Shown: piece after piece, positions 11,857-23,384 of the stretch
Layout: every line of letters starts with the position of its first letter
Numbering within the stretch: the first letter of the stretch is position 1
Source of the DNA: Clonostachys chloroleuca
Lineage: Eukaryota > Ascomycota > Sordariomycetes > Hypocreales > Bionectriaceae
Direction: 5' to 3'
Assembly (NCBI GenBank): GCA_037952775.1
Contig: JBANAY010000003.1
Location: forward strand, 24,490,001-24,554,000
Length of the DNA: 64,000 nt
Program-made: the position numbers and the translations under genes
The notes under the pieces: generated by a model
Told to the model about the DNA's origin: nothing
The model's database searches: none
Seen by the model: only the letters and a program-made list of their open reading frames with translations

Positions 11857-13789
11857 ATGAGCGAAGCCAACGTTGTCCACCGAACGCGCTCTGAGACTCA
11901 TGTATTGACGTCTTCAACCACTCCACTCCTCCTCGAGACTCTTATCAACCCTCTTATACTCGACAACACTGTCCCTTACCTTCCTGTCTCGAGCCTGCTC
12001 AACCTCGCACTTGCAAGCAAAGCATTTCGCTGCCTACTCTACCAGACTCCTCGAGTCTTCCGACACCTAGATCTTACACGGGTCAAGACAGCCCGTTTCG
12101 ACGTTGGTAAAAGCGACCAAGGCCAAACCTGGCACAACGTCGAGCTTGACGATTATCTTACCGAAGATGAGTAAGTTCCACCGCTCCAGATATGCGCCCT
12201 CAACTTGCGCCAATCCACCATCTATCGATCCAGTCGAGCTAATCCTTCTCTGCAGTTTCTACTCTGGGCCGTTGAGGGGCGTCTTCTCAACCCTGAAGCG
12301 ACGCGACCTCCTCCGCGATGTCCAGACCTTGGTTCTTGACGGCCTGTCCGTGACAGCCGAGCTCTGCAACGACATCATCAACGACCCAACATACAGCGTT
12401 CGAATACTCTCCATCCGAGATGTCAAGAACCTAAACCACGGCAAGCTCCGCGGCGCCCTCCAATACGCCTGTCGAGGCTCCCGCCCCGAGGGTGCGCCGC
12501 GGCTCAAGGGCCTGTATGTGTTCGGGGCCAAGGACTCCCTCTCCGACCCAACATCCGCCAACTCTAGCTCCATCAGCGCCGAGTGGAACCAGAAGAGCCA
12601 GCAGGCCCTGACCACGTCCCTCCGGCACGAGGGCGACGCCTGGTGGTCCAAGAGAGGCCGCATGATCAGCAGGCCCATCCCCGAGGACTGGGCCAACTGC
12701 CTGCTGGCGTGCGAGGGCATCATCGCCTTCGACACCGTCCTCTGCCAGGGCCCTCGCCACCGCAGCTCCCCCGTCTTCGGCACCACACCTCTGCGCGCCA
12801 TGTGCGGCCCTGCCGTTGCCACCTACGCCGTCCCGCCCTGCGCGGGCTGCGGCAAGTGTCCAGAGGGCCCGACCGTCCCCGGCCTCGACTTCAGCAGCCA
12901 GGCCGTCCCCCTCCTCGCCCCTCCCCCGCTCATGTCGTCGTCCCTCCGCGCCGCCACGACCCCCCGCGGGCCCGCGACGGCCTTCGTGCCCCGGTGCATC
13001 GACTGCCTCCGCGAGCGGTACTGCCTCAGCTGCAACAAGTGGTGGTGCGAGGCGTGCTACACCGTCCCCGGCCACAACCGGCCCGGCGCGGCCGACAGTG
13101 TCGTCATCCTCGACGAGGACGGGAGCGTGGCTTCCTTCGAAATCGAACCCGAGTTCCTCAACGCCAAAGCCAAGGTACGCAATGGTCTCTGCCGGGAATG
13201 CACCTTTAGAAATGGTTGAAGGGGGTTAAGGCCAGGCGAGGCTTCGGCGACCCAGAGGTCCACGTAAATGAAGCGAGCATGATTTGTTTGCGCGACGAAC
13301 CACGGCTTAGTGGCTCGCCTTACAGAATGTACGCATCGTTTGTTGAAACCTCCTTATAAGTTGCCGGAGTCATGTCGCGACTGGCAGATGTGTGGCTTTT
13401 TCTGAGAGTGAGTTGGCTAACTGTCTATATAGGCACGAGTATCCAGAAGCTGCTGGGAATGCGGTATGAACGTATGTCATAACTCCCCCTACTCCTTGGT
13501 TCGAAATGACAGAAGAGCTAACCGCTTGAATAGTGTGACTCTTGTATTTCGAAAACCCAGAAATCGTGCCGGAAGTGCTGCAGTGGTTACTGCCTCGTCC
13601 ACAACGAAGGCTCGTGCACGAAATTTGTAAGTCGTCCTCGTCTGTGTTCTTCCAGACACTTGAACTAACTTTCTCTCCTTAGTGTGACTGTAAGACATCC
13701 CGTAGAAAAGTGTTTAACTCGTGAATCATCATACTTACGTGGCTCGAACAGGGTGCGTCTCGCGCGGACGGGGACTGAAACGCCGCTAA
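11857..13789 (+). CDS. F-box/zinc-binding protein with a 7-nt microexon
   Basis: Six exons: 11857-12170, 12256-13174, 13433-13471, 13534-13626, 13683-13689, 13752-13789; 469 aa. The N-terminus (PLILDNTVPYLPVSSLLNLALASKAFRCLL, residues about 32-61) is F-box-like, implying an SCF ubiquitin-ligase substrate adaptor. The middle is a leucine-rich region. The C-terminal third is Cys-rich: CAGCGKC, CIDCLRERYCLSCNKWWCEAC, then across exons 3-6 CWECGMN, CDSC, CRKCCSGYCLVHNEG and finally CDWCVSRGRG, a set of motifs shared by a large family of fungal F-box proteins. Exon 5 is only 7 nt and supplies Cys-Asp plus the first base of Trp. All junctions keep phase. Reading through the fourth-last intron (at 13175) would instead end the protein at 13219. 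Confidence 0.72.
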
Positions 13790-15331
13790 CCGCGAGTTGA
13801 ACATCATCGCAAGACGGCTCGTTCCTTTCCCTTCCTTCGCTTGGTGGAAATCCGATAAAAGGGAGGGACTGGCTTCTAGTTCGTCAACACCTTGATAGAA
13901 AAGGCTGGACTAAATTGGATCTACGTGTGGATTATACGATGTCTTTCAGTCGAGACGTAACAATCTCAACCGTCCAAGCCATAATATTAATCGCCTTGAC
14001 TGGGAACAGACAAGCATTTGGTCTATGGCTGGAGGAGAAAGCATCAGCGAGCGCATCTTTTTCTTCTCTCTTCTCATTTTTTGACTTTTGTACTTCTTTT
14101 TTTGCAAAGAAAGCCATCACGAGTTGTCCCTAGGTATTTAATGACTTTACACGGGACATGGCAAGCGTATGTGGGAACAACAGGCGTTGATGGAGAGAAC
14201 TCTCCTCCCACGGCATGGATTTCTTGGGATTATTGTTATGGACGGACATGGGAAACACGATCGCAACTCTTCAATATCAGAAAAAGAGAAAGAAAAAAAC
14301 ATCTGACCAGACAATCAATGGAAACAAAGTCTCGCCTCACATCACGGGGGATGAACCCTCTTGCAAAATTATTTGGAGCACCGCGTCCTTGTCTTTGATG
14401 GCGACACCCGGCTCTCACCATGATTCTATACCCGGTTCTATGTCTATCTCCCTGTGACTACCGAATATGGAGGCAAAGATATTCCTTCCTGGATGAAAAC
14501 AACGTCCACACAACCACAACAATATTTGTCCACGGTGGGCATCGAAGTAGATTACCCATGGCAGACGATCACGATCAGCTTTCGCACAAACGCATTTCCA
14601 TTGATATTTTAGTTGTGCATCTCCGAGAAGTTTGTCCACGGTTCTTCAGAGGCCAGCATCCCAACACGCCTCTGAAGGATGGGATTTATATAACTCGTCC
14701 ATCTACCTTAACGACCATGGCTTAAGCAGACCCTTTCTTGCTTGCTTCTCGACCCAAAATCCACGTGAGGATCATAAAACAAGACACAGCCAAGATCAAT
14801 CGCCTCAAAACAAGAAAAGGACCCTGAGTGAGCGATAGACAGCTCAGTGGGCCTCGCACACGCCGGGATATGTGCCTAGATGCTACGAGCCATGATGGAT
14901 GCTGCGCCGGGCCTTCGTGTAATTCCAACAGATTCGGGCACAATAATCATAGTGATGCGCAATCCAGCATCCCCGCTCCATGTCCCGGTACCTTGTTCCA
15001 TCGGAGCTCTATCCTAACCTCGGCATAAAAGCTCATCATCTCCAGTGTCTGTATACTGGAGATTTTCCGGACAATCAGAAGGATACCCGATGAAGCGAAC
15101 CCTAAGGTGATTCTGGTTGGAACTCCTTGTGCGGTTCCTGGCCAGTCCTACTCGATGTCCATCGATCGTGCGTTCAAGCTGTGGAAAGCTGGAACATTCT
15201 CATGGCTTCCAACTGCACATCGCCGGACCTTCCGGAAAATTGACCTTATGCAGCGCGCCTGTTTCATTCGGTCGAAGGGCTGCTTACTGAGGGTGGGAAA
15301 TCCAACATTGGCAGATGTCCAGCACCAAAAC
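13790..15331. other. Gene-free stretch between two convergent genes
   Basis: About 1.5 kb, AT-richer, with a pyrimidine-rich patch at about 14,060-14,110 and A-rich patches near 14,280. It lies between the 3' ends of the F-box gene and ARP6. No supported coding region. Confidence 0.5.
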
Positions 15332-16743
15332 TCAATCCGAGCCAAGACCTTTCGTAAACTTCCGAGCGACCCATCCTGCACCATACTCCTCGTATTCTTT
15401 CTTCGTTACTTCGAGCTTCTCGATATTGCGGTGGTTCGCCAGGTTGGCGCCGCCCTGCCATGTGCTAGTGATCGGGTCTGCAGGCCTTGCGACACGGACG
15501 ACACAGTCATCGGGGAACCGCTGGACAACCTCCTTCTGCAGTCGCTGGATGAAGCCTTCCAGGTGGACGTTACCTCCGACGACGATGATGTTGGCGAGAA
15601 GACCCGGCCACAACCCGATGGGGAGGGCGTGCAGGGACTCCTGGATCAAATCGGCGAGACCAGGTTGGCGCATGCCCATGTCGGCAGGGTTGAATATTAG
15701 TTCGGGGACGGCAAATCGTTCGTTTCGTAACGTAAGGATGTCTTCGTCCGGCTGCGGACCGGCCGCCATCCGTCTCGATTTCGAGTGTCGCGCAGGGTCG
15801 TAGTCGCGGAGTTCTCCCTTGGCGCGGGAGCCGAAATCGGGGAGAACGTAGTCCTTGGCAGTGATGCCCGCCACATAGGGTTCACGCCTCTCGCCGCGGG
15901 TTCCCTTCCAGGACTTCTCGAGGTCGCCCTTGAAGTCTGTAGATACGTAGCATGCTGCCTCCTTCAACTCGTTGACAATGTAGGTATCGTTTCGCATATC
16001 AAAGTGGCGTAGGGAGAGTAATCGTGTCATATAGTTGGTGAGAAGCTTGCCGCCCACGTCAAGTCTTCGGATCGCAGAGTGGAGGGGACGTCCCCGTAGA
16101 ACTGGAGTGACGGTGGTATGCGAGTAGCCAGAGTCCACCACGAGGATGATCTCGGCGGGGGCGTTGGCTACCGTTGGGGCATCTTTGGCGGTTCGGAAGA
16201 GACCCTGGACATCGTGGTAAGCGTTAAAAGTAGAACCTGTCCAAATCGTCAGTGACCTTGCCAACTACCAGGCAAGAGATGCTTCAGCCGCAGTAGTGCC
16301 ATACCTATTCCACGATAGTAGCTTGCGAAGCCGTATTCCTCGAACACAATCTGATCACAGTTTGACTGCAAGACGGGCAAGCCGTTGGGGTGCTCGGCGA
16401 GCAAAAGACGAGTCTCGGCGGGGTCGCATTTCAGGGAAGATTTATCGTCGAGGATCACCCGATCCCAGATTTCCTTCTGGGCTTCCCAGTTGACAATGAA
16501 GCCTCGATCGACGGGTCGGCGGAACTGGATCTCGCTAAAGTCACGGCACTGGCTAAGCTCGGAGGCGACGTAGACCTTCTTGAGGCGGTCGCGGGCTATG
16601 CAGTTGGGGATGATCTCTGGCTCGTTGATACGGCCGCCGGTCACGAGGCCGGCCTTGAGGGTGTCGGCGCCATTGTCGAGCACGAGGGTTGTCGAAGGGC
16701 GGGGAGGAGGCGGGGGAGGTTTGGATTTGCGGCCGCCTGCCAT
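15332..16743 (-). CDS. ARP6: Actin-related protein 6 (SWR1 chromatin-remodelling subunit)
   Basis: Nuclear actin-fold protein. In yeasts Arp6 is part of the SWR1 complex that exchanges H2A for H2A.Z. Exons are 16743-16305 and 16236-15332 with a 68-nt intron, total 447 aa, close to the yeast protein. Actin-fold landmarks are LVLDNGADTLKAGL near residues 19-32 (phosphate-1 loop), ILVVDSGYSHTTVTPVLRG in the second domain (phosphate-2), and IIVVGGNVHLEGFIQRL (adenosine region). The segment FEEYGFASYYRGIGSTFNAY and the ending WQGGANLANHRN..EEYGAGWV are characteristic of Arp6. The Pro-rich N-terminal stretch PPPPPPRPS is a local addition. Confidence 0.92.
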
Positions 16744-18352
16744 GGGGACGGTGTGGGAGGGGAGGATTGGCGGTGCGCGTCAACGAGGGGAGAAAGATTG
16801 GTGGGAGAATGGAGCAGCGGGTTGCTTCGGAAAGGCGAGGCGAAAAATCGTCGGAATCTGGGGAAATCGCGAAATGACGCGGGGCTACCCTAGACCCGTG
16901 ATCCCACACGATATGGACGTTTCTTTGGATGATGTTGGATTCACACCTTACGTACTTGATATCTATATATTTTTACTCTGGTTATTGTTTGCATCTATCT
17001 TTATATTGGGCTGCTCTGTGATTTAGCTCACCGAAACCATCTTCTTGCAAGTTGATATCTGTCCTTGGCGGTTCACCTCTTGCAGCCACATATCTCTTGT
17101 ACCGCGGAAGAGTTACACACTGCAGCACAGATTCTCTTTCGATTTTAAAGCCCAGACCCGATGATGACATGCCCGGCAGAAAGACCGGAGGATTGTGCAC
17201 TCCCCCTGCCAGATGCTGCAAGAGACCCAAACCCGATCAGCAAGCCTCCATTAATAATACAAAACGCCAAGATCGTGGAGGTGCTGTTTCATCGGCCAGA
17301 CTCCGCGCCCAATCCGGCAACTGATACTGATTCTATTGTCCTGTTACAGATCAGTGACCTGTATCTTGGCTCCCCACGATCCAAAACCCCATCCAAGACG
17401 GAAGGAGATTCAGGCCCTGGGCGGCCTCCCCATGGCGCCTCTGGCAAGGGGTTCGTTTTCTGGTCTTGATCCGCGGCGATCTGTTTCTCGCTCAGCATGA
17501 CAAACACAGACTGCGCCCGATGTTCCCGTTTCAGTGCATATGGGACACGTTGGAGTGGTATTGGAATAGTGGAAGCCACGCTTGGCAACCGTCACGGTGA
17601 AATTCGGACTGGATCCCCTGGGTTTCTGCTTTATTAACCTTATCATGAACAAGGTTGTTCGAGATATGCGCCTGGCCATGGCCCTCGGTCCGTCATCTAA
17701 GATGGTCAACATACCGGCCTATATCTCATCACGCCATAGTCGTTCACCTCTCTTCGACATATCGGAGTTAGTCCACGGGTGACAGATCATCAAGCCGGAC
17801 TCTCGTTCTTCTTCTGAGGTCTTATGTGATACGTGGCCGAGACACATTCCAGTCTTGTTGTCAAGCTCAGGCTGAAGTGAATATACTGGTGTTTCATGTT
17901 CCATTCCATCACGGCGCCAGTCCGATCAGCAACCCCCTTCAACCGGGGTTGGGTTCCGTGCCCCTTGGGAAACCAACCTCCGTTGATAGAGTCCAAGCCG
18001 TCGATCTCTCTGTCTGGGACACCTCCCCTGGTGCGCCGTGCTATGCTACCGCCCAACTTTGCCTTTATAGGCAGGACGGATGAAACTTTGCTCATTTCTG
18101 ATCCGGCTGCGGGTGTGGGTGTGACGGGCTCAGTAATAGGCAAACATTGATTGGATCAATGAGGAAAGGGTGTCGATGTCATGGCATGTCCCTCCGGCCA
18201 GACACAAGGCGGACATGTTTGGTGGGCAAGGGTTGGACAGACGATGAGGACACATAAAGTGCATGCCCTCCGCGGCGTGTGCTTGGTCCCCGCCCTGAGA
18301 CTCATCACAAGAGGCACTTTGATGATAAAATCTTGCTGGTAGCTCTTCCAAA
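16744..18352. other. Gene-free stretch between divergent genes
   Basis: About 1.6 kb between the ARP6 start and the AA8-AA12 gene. Frames of 60-120 codons exist on both strands without recognisable motifs. It must include both promoters. Confidence 0.45.
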
Positions 18353-20546
18353 ATGCAACGGCTATTTTCTGTAGCAGGAGCTTTGGCTCTCCTTTCGATT
18401 GGTTCGTCATAAACCACCCAAATCCCTTGATGGTACCGTGGATGAACTAACACACGTTAAATAGCCTCGGCACAAACGGCTGGCACGTATTGTGACGGTC
18501 TCAATCGTTGTTTTGCATCCTACACTCTCGCAAATGGCATCGTCTATGGCGTTGCCATCCCCGAGGCCACCGAGGCTCCTTTCGATGTCATTCTTCAAAT
18601 CACTGCCCCGACTGAGATCGGCTGGGCTGGTCTGTCGTGGAGCAGCGGCATGACAAATAATCCTCTTACCATTGCCTGGCCAAATGGGGATGAGGTGGTG
18701 GTCTCGAGCCGGGCTGCCGTGTAAGTCATACCGTCGGCAAACCTCGAGACTTTGATGATGTATTGACACCAAAGTGACAGCTCATACTCTCTGCCCGCCG
18801 CATGGGATGGGGCTACCCTCGCAGTCCTTGACGGATCGACTGTCAACGCGACACATTGGGTAGCTACAATTCACTGCAAGGGTTGCTCTCAATGGGACGA
18901 GCTGAAGCCCGACAACAACAAACTCGACCCCAATGCCCAGAACGTCATCGCCTATGCGTACTCGAGCAAAGCAGTGAACACCCCCAGCGACCCCAACTCG
19001 TCTTTTTCTGCTCACGATGAGGCATCTCCCTTCGGGCTCGACTTCACCAAAGCCCGGTCTAGCGACTTTGAAAGTTGGATTCCCGGCGAGCCACAACCCA
19101 CGGGCACTCCAACTCCCACAAGCGCCTCGAGCACAATCATACCAACACCTACTTCAGATGTACCCGCACCTACTGGAGAACTTCCTATCCCCACTTCGTG
19201 TAGTCTGAATGCCCGTTTCCCCCTCGTGGCCGCTGATGGGTGGTCCTTTGTGAAGCTTGCCGGCAGCCTGACCAACCCCCGAGCTATGGCGGTCGACTCC
19301 CTAGGCAATCTCCTTGTGGTCGAAGTTTCCAAGGGTGTCTCCGTACATTCATTCGGAAGTAACGGCTGCCTTACGGGCTCTAAAACGCTCATCGCAGAGC
19401 GCGTATTGACACATGGCATCGCCCTCACACCGGACCGCAAGACCCTCCTGGTCTCGTCGATCGATACCGTCTGGAAGTATGACTACGACGCCGAGACTCA
19501 GTCCGTGTCCAATAAGGTTGTCGTGGTCAAGGATATGTACCGCGGAACGCACTCGACGCGCACTCTGGTGGTCCCTCCAAAGACACCCAACTTGCTGGTG
19601 GTCAGCCTGGGCAGCCACACCAATCTGGACATGCCCGCGTTCGACAAGAATACTGGAAGAGCCATCGTCAAGGTGTTTGATCTATCCCAGGCCCCTGAGG
19701 GTGGTTACACCTACAACACTCAGGGCACATTCCTTGGTTATGGACTGCGGAATGAGGTCGCCATTGCCGTCGACCCCAACAACATGTACGTTTAACCAAT
19801 CACTTCGATTGATGATCTCGACTGCTAACTGATTGAAATAGGGTCTGGGGCGTCGAGAACAGCGCTGATGATTTTGCCCGCGTCATCGACGGCAAGGCCA
19901 CAGACATTCATGAGAACAATCCAGCCGAGGAGCTCAACTACCGTAAGTATCGTCACCACTTTACTCTAAACAAGCCCATCTTGCTGACCGTTTCCACCCA
20001 GTGGGCGACCCATCCGTGTCCAACGAGAACTGGTACGGCTACCCAACCTGCTTCACAGCCTGGGGCGGCGACGAGTTCCCCGACGGCAACTTCACCGCCG
20101 GCGTCCAGTTCATCCCCGAGCCCAACAGCACCTGGACCGACCAGACGTGCCAGGAGCGCTCCACTGGCCCCCGCCTCTCCATCCAGGCGCACTCGGCCCC
20201 CATCGACGCCAAGTTCGACGCCGCGGGGGAGAACCTCTACGTCACCCTGCACGGCTCGTGGAACCGCGACGTGCCCACGGGCTACAAGGTCGTCACCATC
20301 CCGTTCACCACCGGCGGCGAGGGCGGGTACGAGCCCGTGGCCGACAGGCACAGCAAGGAGGGGTACGTCGACCTGCTGTGGGATCCGCAGGAGGGGTGCG
20401 ACAGCTCAAAGTGCTTCCGGCCGAGCGGTATTACGTGGGACAGGGACCAGACGCGGCTGATTGTTGCGAGCGACAATGGGCAGGAGGGGGAGCTGTATAT
20501 CTTGTCAAAGGCGGGATGGGCTAAGAGCGGGAGGAGGAGAAGTTAA
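18353..20546 (+). CDS. Secreted AA8-AA12 hemoquinoprotein: cytochrome b domain fused to PQQ-dependent pyranose dehydrogenase
   Basis: Extracellular sugar dehydrogenase that can pass electrons through its cytochrome, in known relatives to lytic polysaccharide monooxygenases. Five exons: 18353-18401, 18465-18720, 18781-19785, 19842-19942, 20002-20546; 651 aa. The 49-nt first exon codes only the signal peptide core; its donor is GTTCGT with a clear GAACTAAC branch. Residues about 20-185 are a CDH-like DOMON/cytochrome domain with Met79 (SGMTNNP) and His127 (ATHW) or His133 as likely haem ligands and the CKGCSQW motif. A Thr/Pro/Ser-rich linker follows, then residues about 230-640 form a six-bladed propeller of AA12 type (LGDPSVSNENWYGYP, LHGSWNRDVPTGYKV, GQEGELYIL). 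No CBM1 follows, unlike the characterised Coprinopsis enzyme. Confidence 0.88.
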
Positions 20547-20752
20547 GTCGGCGAGGACTGTGAAGAGCCAAGGACTTCTGCTCTACTGGTGGTATAATCC
20601 ACTGTACATAGCTCCAATTTTGGGAACGATTCTCTGAATATTTGTATATTATCCTATCTCTAGAGGGGACAGGACAATGATAACATGAAACACAAACGAT
20701 CAGGACCTATCCTTCCCTCGACCCAGCTGAAGTCAACGCCAGCCAGCATAGA

Positions 20753-22723
20753 TTAGTTTGGCCGCAAGATCCCAGACCTCATAAACGGCGCCTCAAACCC
20801 AACAATCCTATCCTCCCCATCCCTATAGAACAGCACCCGGTCGGTAGGCTCACCTCCGTAGTGCACCCAGTCCCCAACCGTCCACTGGAAGCACGTGCGG
20901 GCGTCCAGCCCCACGCCGGGCAGCTGCGAGTCCGTCTTGAAGCTAAGCGTGGGCTGCATCCGCCACGTCTCGACCTTGACGGGCGTGCCGTCCCCCAGCG
21001 TGGTGTGTGTGTTTAGTTCCGTGGGGAACAGGCGGAACGGCGAGGACACGGGCGCGACGTACCCGCCGACAGTGACGGACCAGATGTTGACGAGGCCGGC
21101 GAGGACGTCGGTCTCGCCCCGCGTGATGTTGCTGACGAGGAGGGAGTCCTGGTCCAGCGAGAAGGAGACGGAGAGCGAGTCCTTGCCGTCCTGGCCGTCG
21201 GCGGTCTTGAAGGTGGTTGCGTAGTTGGCTTGTGCGTATACCCTGGCGGCTTCGTCGATGGCGGGGACGAGGACGGAGAGAGCGGCGTTGTTGATCAGGG
21301 TGATGGAGTTCATCGGGCCGGCAGTCAAGACGACGAGGCCGATGCCGTACTCGTCTATGATGGACAGCTGGCTGCGGTAGGACATGGCGCCGCCGCCTTT
21401 CCCATAGACGGAGACGGGATGAGGGTGGTCAGGGGTTAGGTCGGAAGTTTGGTAGATCTCCCAGGGCATGCCGACCTGTGTGCTGGGATTGCCAGCCACA
21501 GAGGAGGGCTTGAGCCAGCCGCGAGTCTGGGCGCCGGTGAGGGGCAGAGTGCGGGTGAGGATACGGTGACAGAACTGGCCAAGATCGGAAATGGTAGAGA
21601 CTAGGCCGCCAGCGCTGCGGGTTGTTGTTAGACGGATTGGATATAAACGGGCAGAGGTAAGGTATACTTACGGTGCGTCGAAGCCATAATTGCCTCCCCA
21701 TGTGCTCTCTCCTGGCGGGATGACGGCCTTTTCGTCGTCGCCAGGTGAGGGAAACGTGCTCGTCATCCCAAGCTCCTCGCCAATGAATTCATTTACAAGC
21801 TGAGTGTAGTTCTTCCCCGTCTGAGCCTCGACGGCCATGAACATGAGAGTAAAGGCAATGTTGGAGTAGGAGGGACGCTCGTTGGTAGCGGTTACAGGAT
21901 ACTGAGTTCGCATCCCGTTGAGGAAATCTGCATATGAGAGAGTCAGAAATTGCTGAATGTCTTTCGCGAAGGAAAGTAGTCACGAGAATTGGGGATTGAG
22001 GAGATTCTTACCATCCTGTGAGCAAGGCCCATTCAAACCACCCACACCACAAGGGGGATACTCAGAATCATCGATGTCTGGCAGGCCCGAGGAAATGAAC
22101 AGTTTCTTCAAATAGTAGTACTCGGAGAAGCCGTCTGAGGGAGAAATGGTTCAGTTTCATGCAAAATTGTAAATGGAAGATGATGAATGAACCTAGGGAT
22201 GACATCACTTACAGTTGGCCGGAACACCCGCAAGATGCGATCCCAGCATGCGCAGTGTGATCTGGTTCCATTGGATGATACTTTCAGTCTCTGTTAACTT
22301 GGGCAGGAATTCAGTCACAGGGGTATCGATATCAATGCCGCTTCGTAGCAGGATGTAGTCGGAGATGGCTTTGCTGATTGATCCAACGAGATACTGCGAG
22401 TCTCTGCCCACCTCGAGGGTGCCGCGGGTGTTGGCTTCGGCACGGTGATGGAACTCCCAGATGGGGACCTTTGCATCGCTCTGGTTGGCAGATATGAGAC
22501 CAATGGAGAAGGATGCGTTTTTGGTCTCCCAGCCTGCAGTAATGTTGCCGTTGATGGCCGCGTTCAGCGATGACGTGAGGTTGGCGGCAGCTTGCTGGAG
22601 GATTGGGGATGAAGAGAGGGAGGAGATGGCTTGCCGAGGGAGGACTGGACCAGAAGGGCCGCAGATTAGCTCTGCTACTCCCAGGGTCGGGACCAGAGCC
22701 AATGCAGATAGCATACGGATCAT
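20753..22723 (-). CDS. Secreted beta-lactamase/transpeptidase-like serine hydrolase
   Basis: Class C beta-lactamase-fold (S12-like) hydrolase, probably an esterase or peptidase in fungi; the real substrate is unknown. Exons are 22723-22213, 22134-22012, 21927-21672 and 21614-20753, giving 583 aa with introns of 78, 84 and 57 nt, all phase-consistent. A signal peptide of about 17 residues precedes ELICGPSG. The nucleophile motif SISK is Ser115-Lys118 and the second motif YSN is 232-234; a KGGG segment (YGKGGGAMS) may serve as the third element. The C-terminal ~180 residues form an extra beta domain common in fungal members. Its 3' end faces that of the AA8-AA12 gene, 206 nt apart, and the two may share terminator sequence. 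Confidence 0.88.
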
Positions 22724-23384
22724 GGTGTATAAGGGGTAGAGAATGAAGGAGGTGGAGGAGAAGGTTGTGTGAACTGGTGCTCTAGGTCTTGTATCCTTGA
22801 TGTCTCACTTGGAGCCTCACTTGTGTAGTTGTGTAGTAGTGCTTGATAAGTGTGTCAATTCTCTCTATGAAGCTGGCGATAGACGCCTCTTTAAATATCC
22901 GCAAGTTACACCAGCAGTGAAGTAGACGCTTCTACGCCAAGGTACTATCATGCTGCCGTGACTATACAATCACCTCTGATGCTGATGGACGTTTGAGGCA
23001 GCGTTGACTGACAATAACCCGGTGGAGCCTCTAAATTTCAACCAACACGAGATACGGTGTCTTGAAGTTTGGTTGAAGTGGGAGTGAGCCAATCAGTTGT
23101 CCGTTTCTTAACCCACCTCACTGGCGGCGGGCGACGATCTGCGAGATGCGACCCGAGATACGATGCAAAGTCATCCGCTAGCGTCCCTACTCTATTTCGA
23201 TTGTCAATGCCGGGCCAATTAACGTAGGCGAGCGAGGCATTGATGGATGGATGACATATAGCTGATGGATATCATAGCACAGCCTGCAACGTCGGTGATG
23301 AAACTGCGGCTTGGAGAAGAAATGGTATACCATGTAGTGTAATATCTCTATGTATCCGTAATTCGTACTGGGCAGATTAATTTA
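22724..23384. other. Intergenic region with the serine-hydrolase promoter
   Basis: About 660 bp. On the minus strand a TATTTAAAG sequence (about 22,890) lies about 170 nt before the serine-hydrolase start. No coding region is supported. Confidence 0.45.

Noticed and set aside
12431..13209. Long frames on both strands overlapping the F-box gene
   Set aside because: GC-rich third-position bias creates open shadows; the F-box frame has the cysteine motifs and splice logic.
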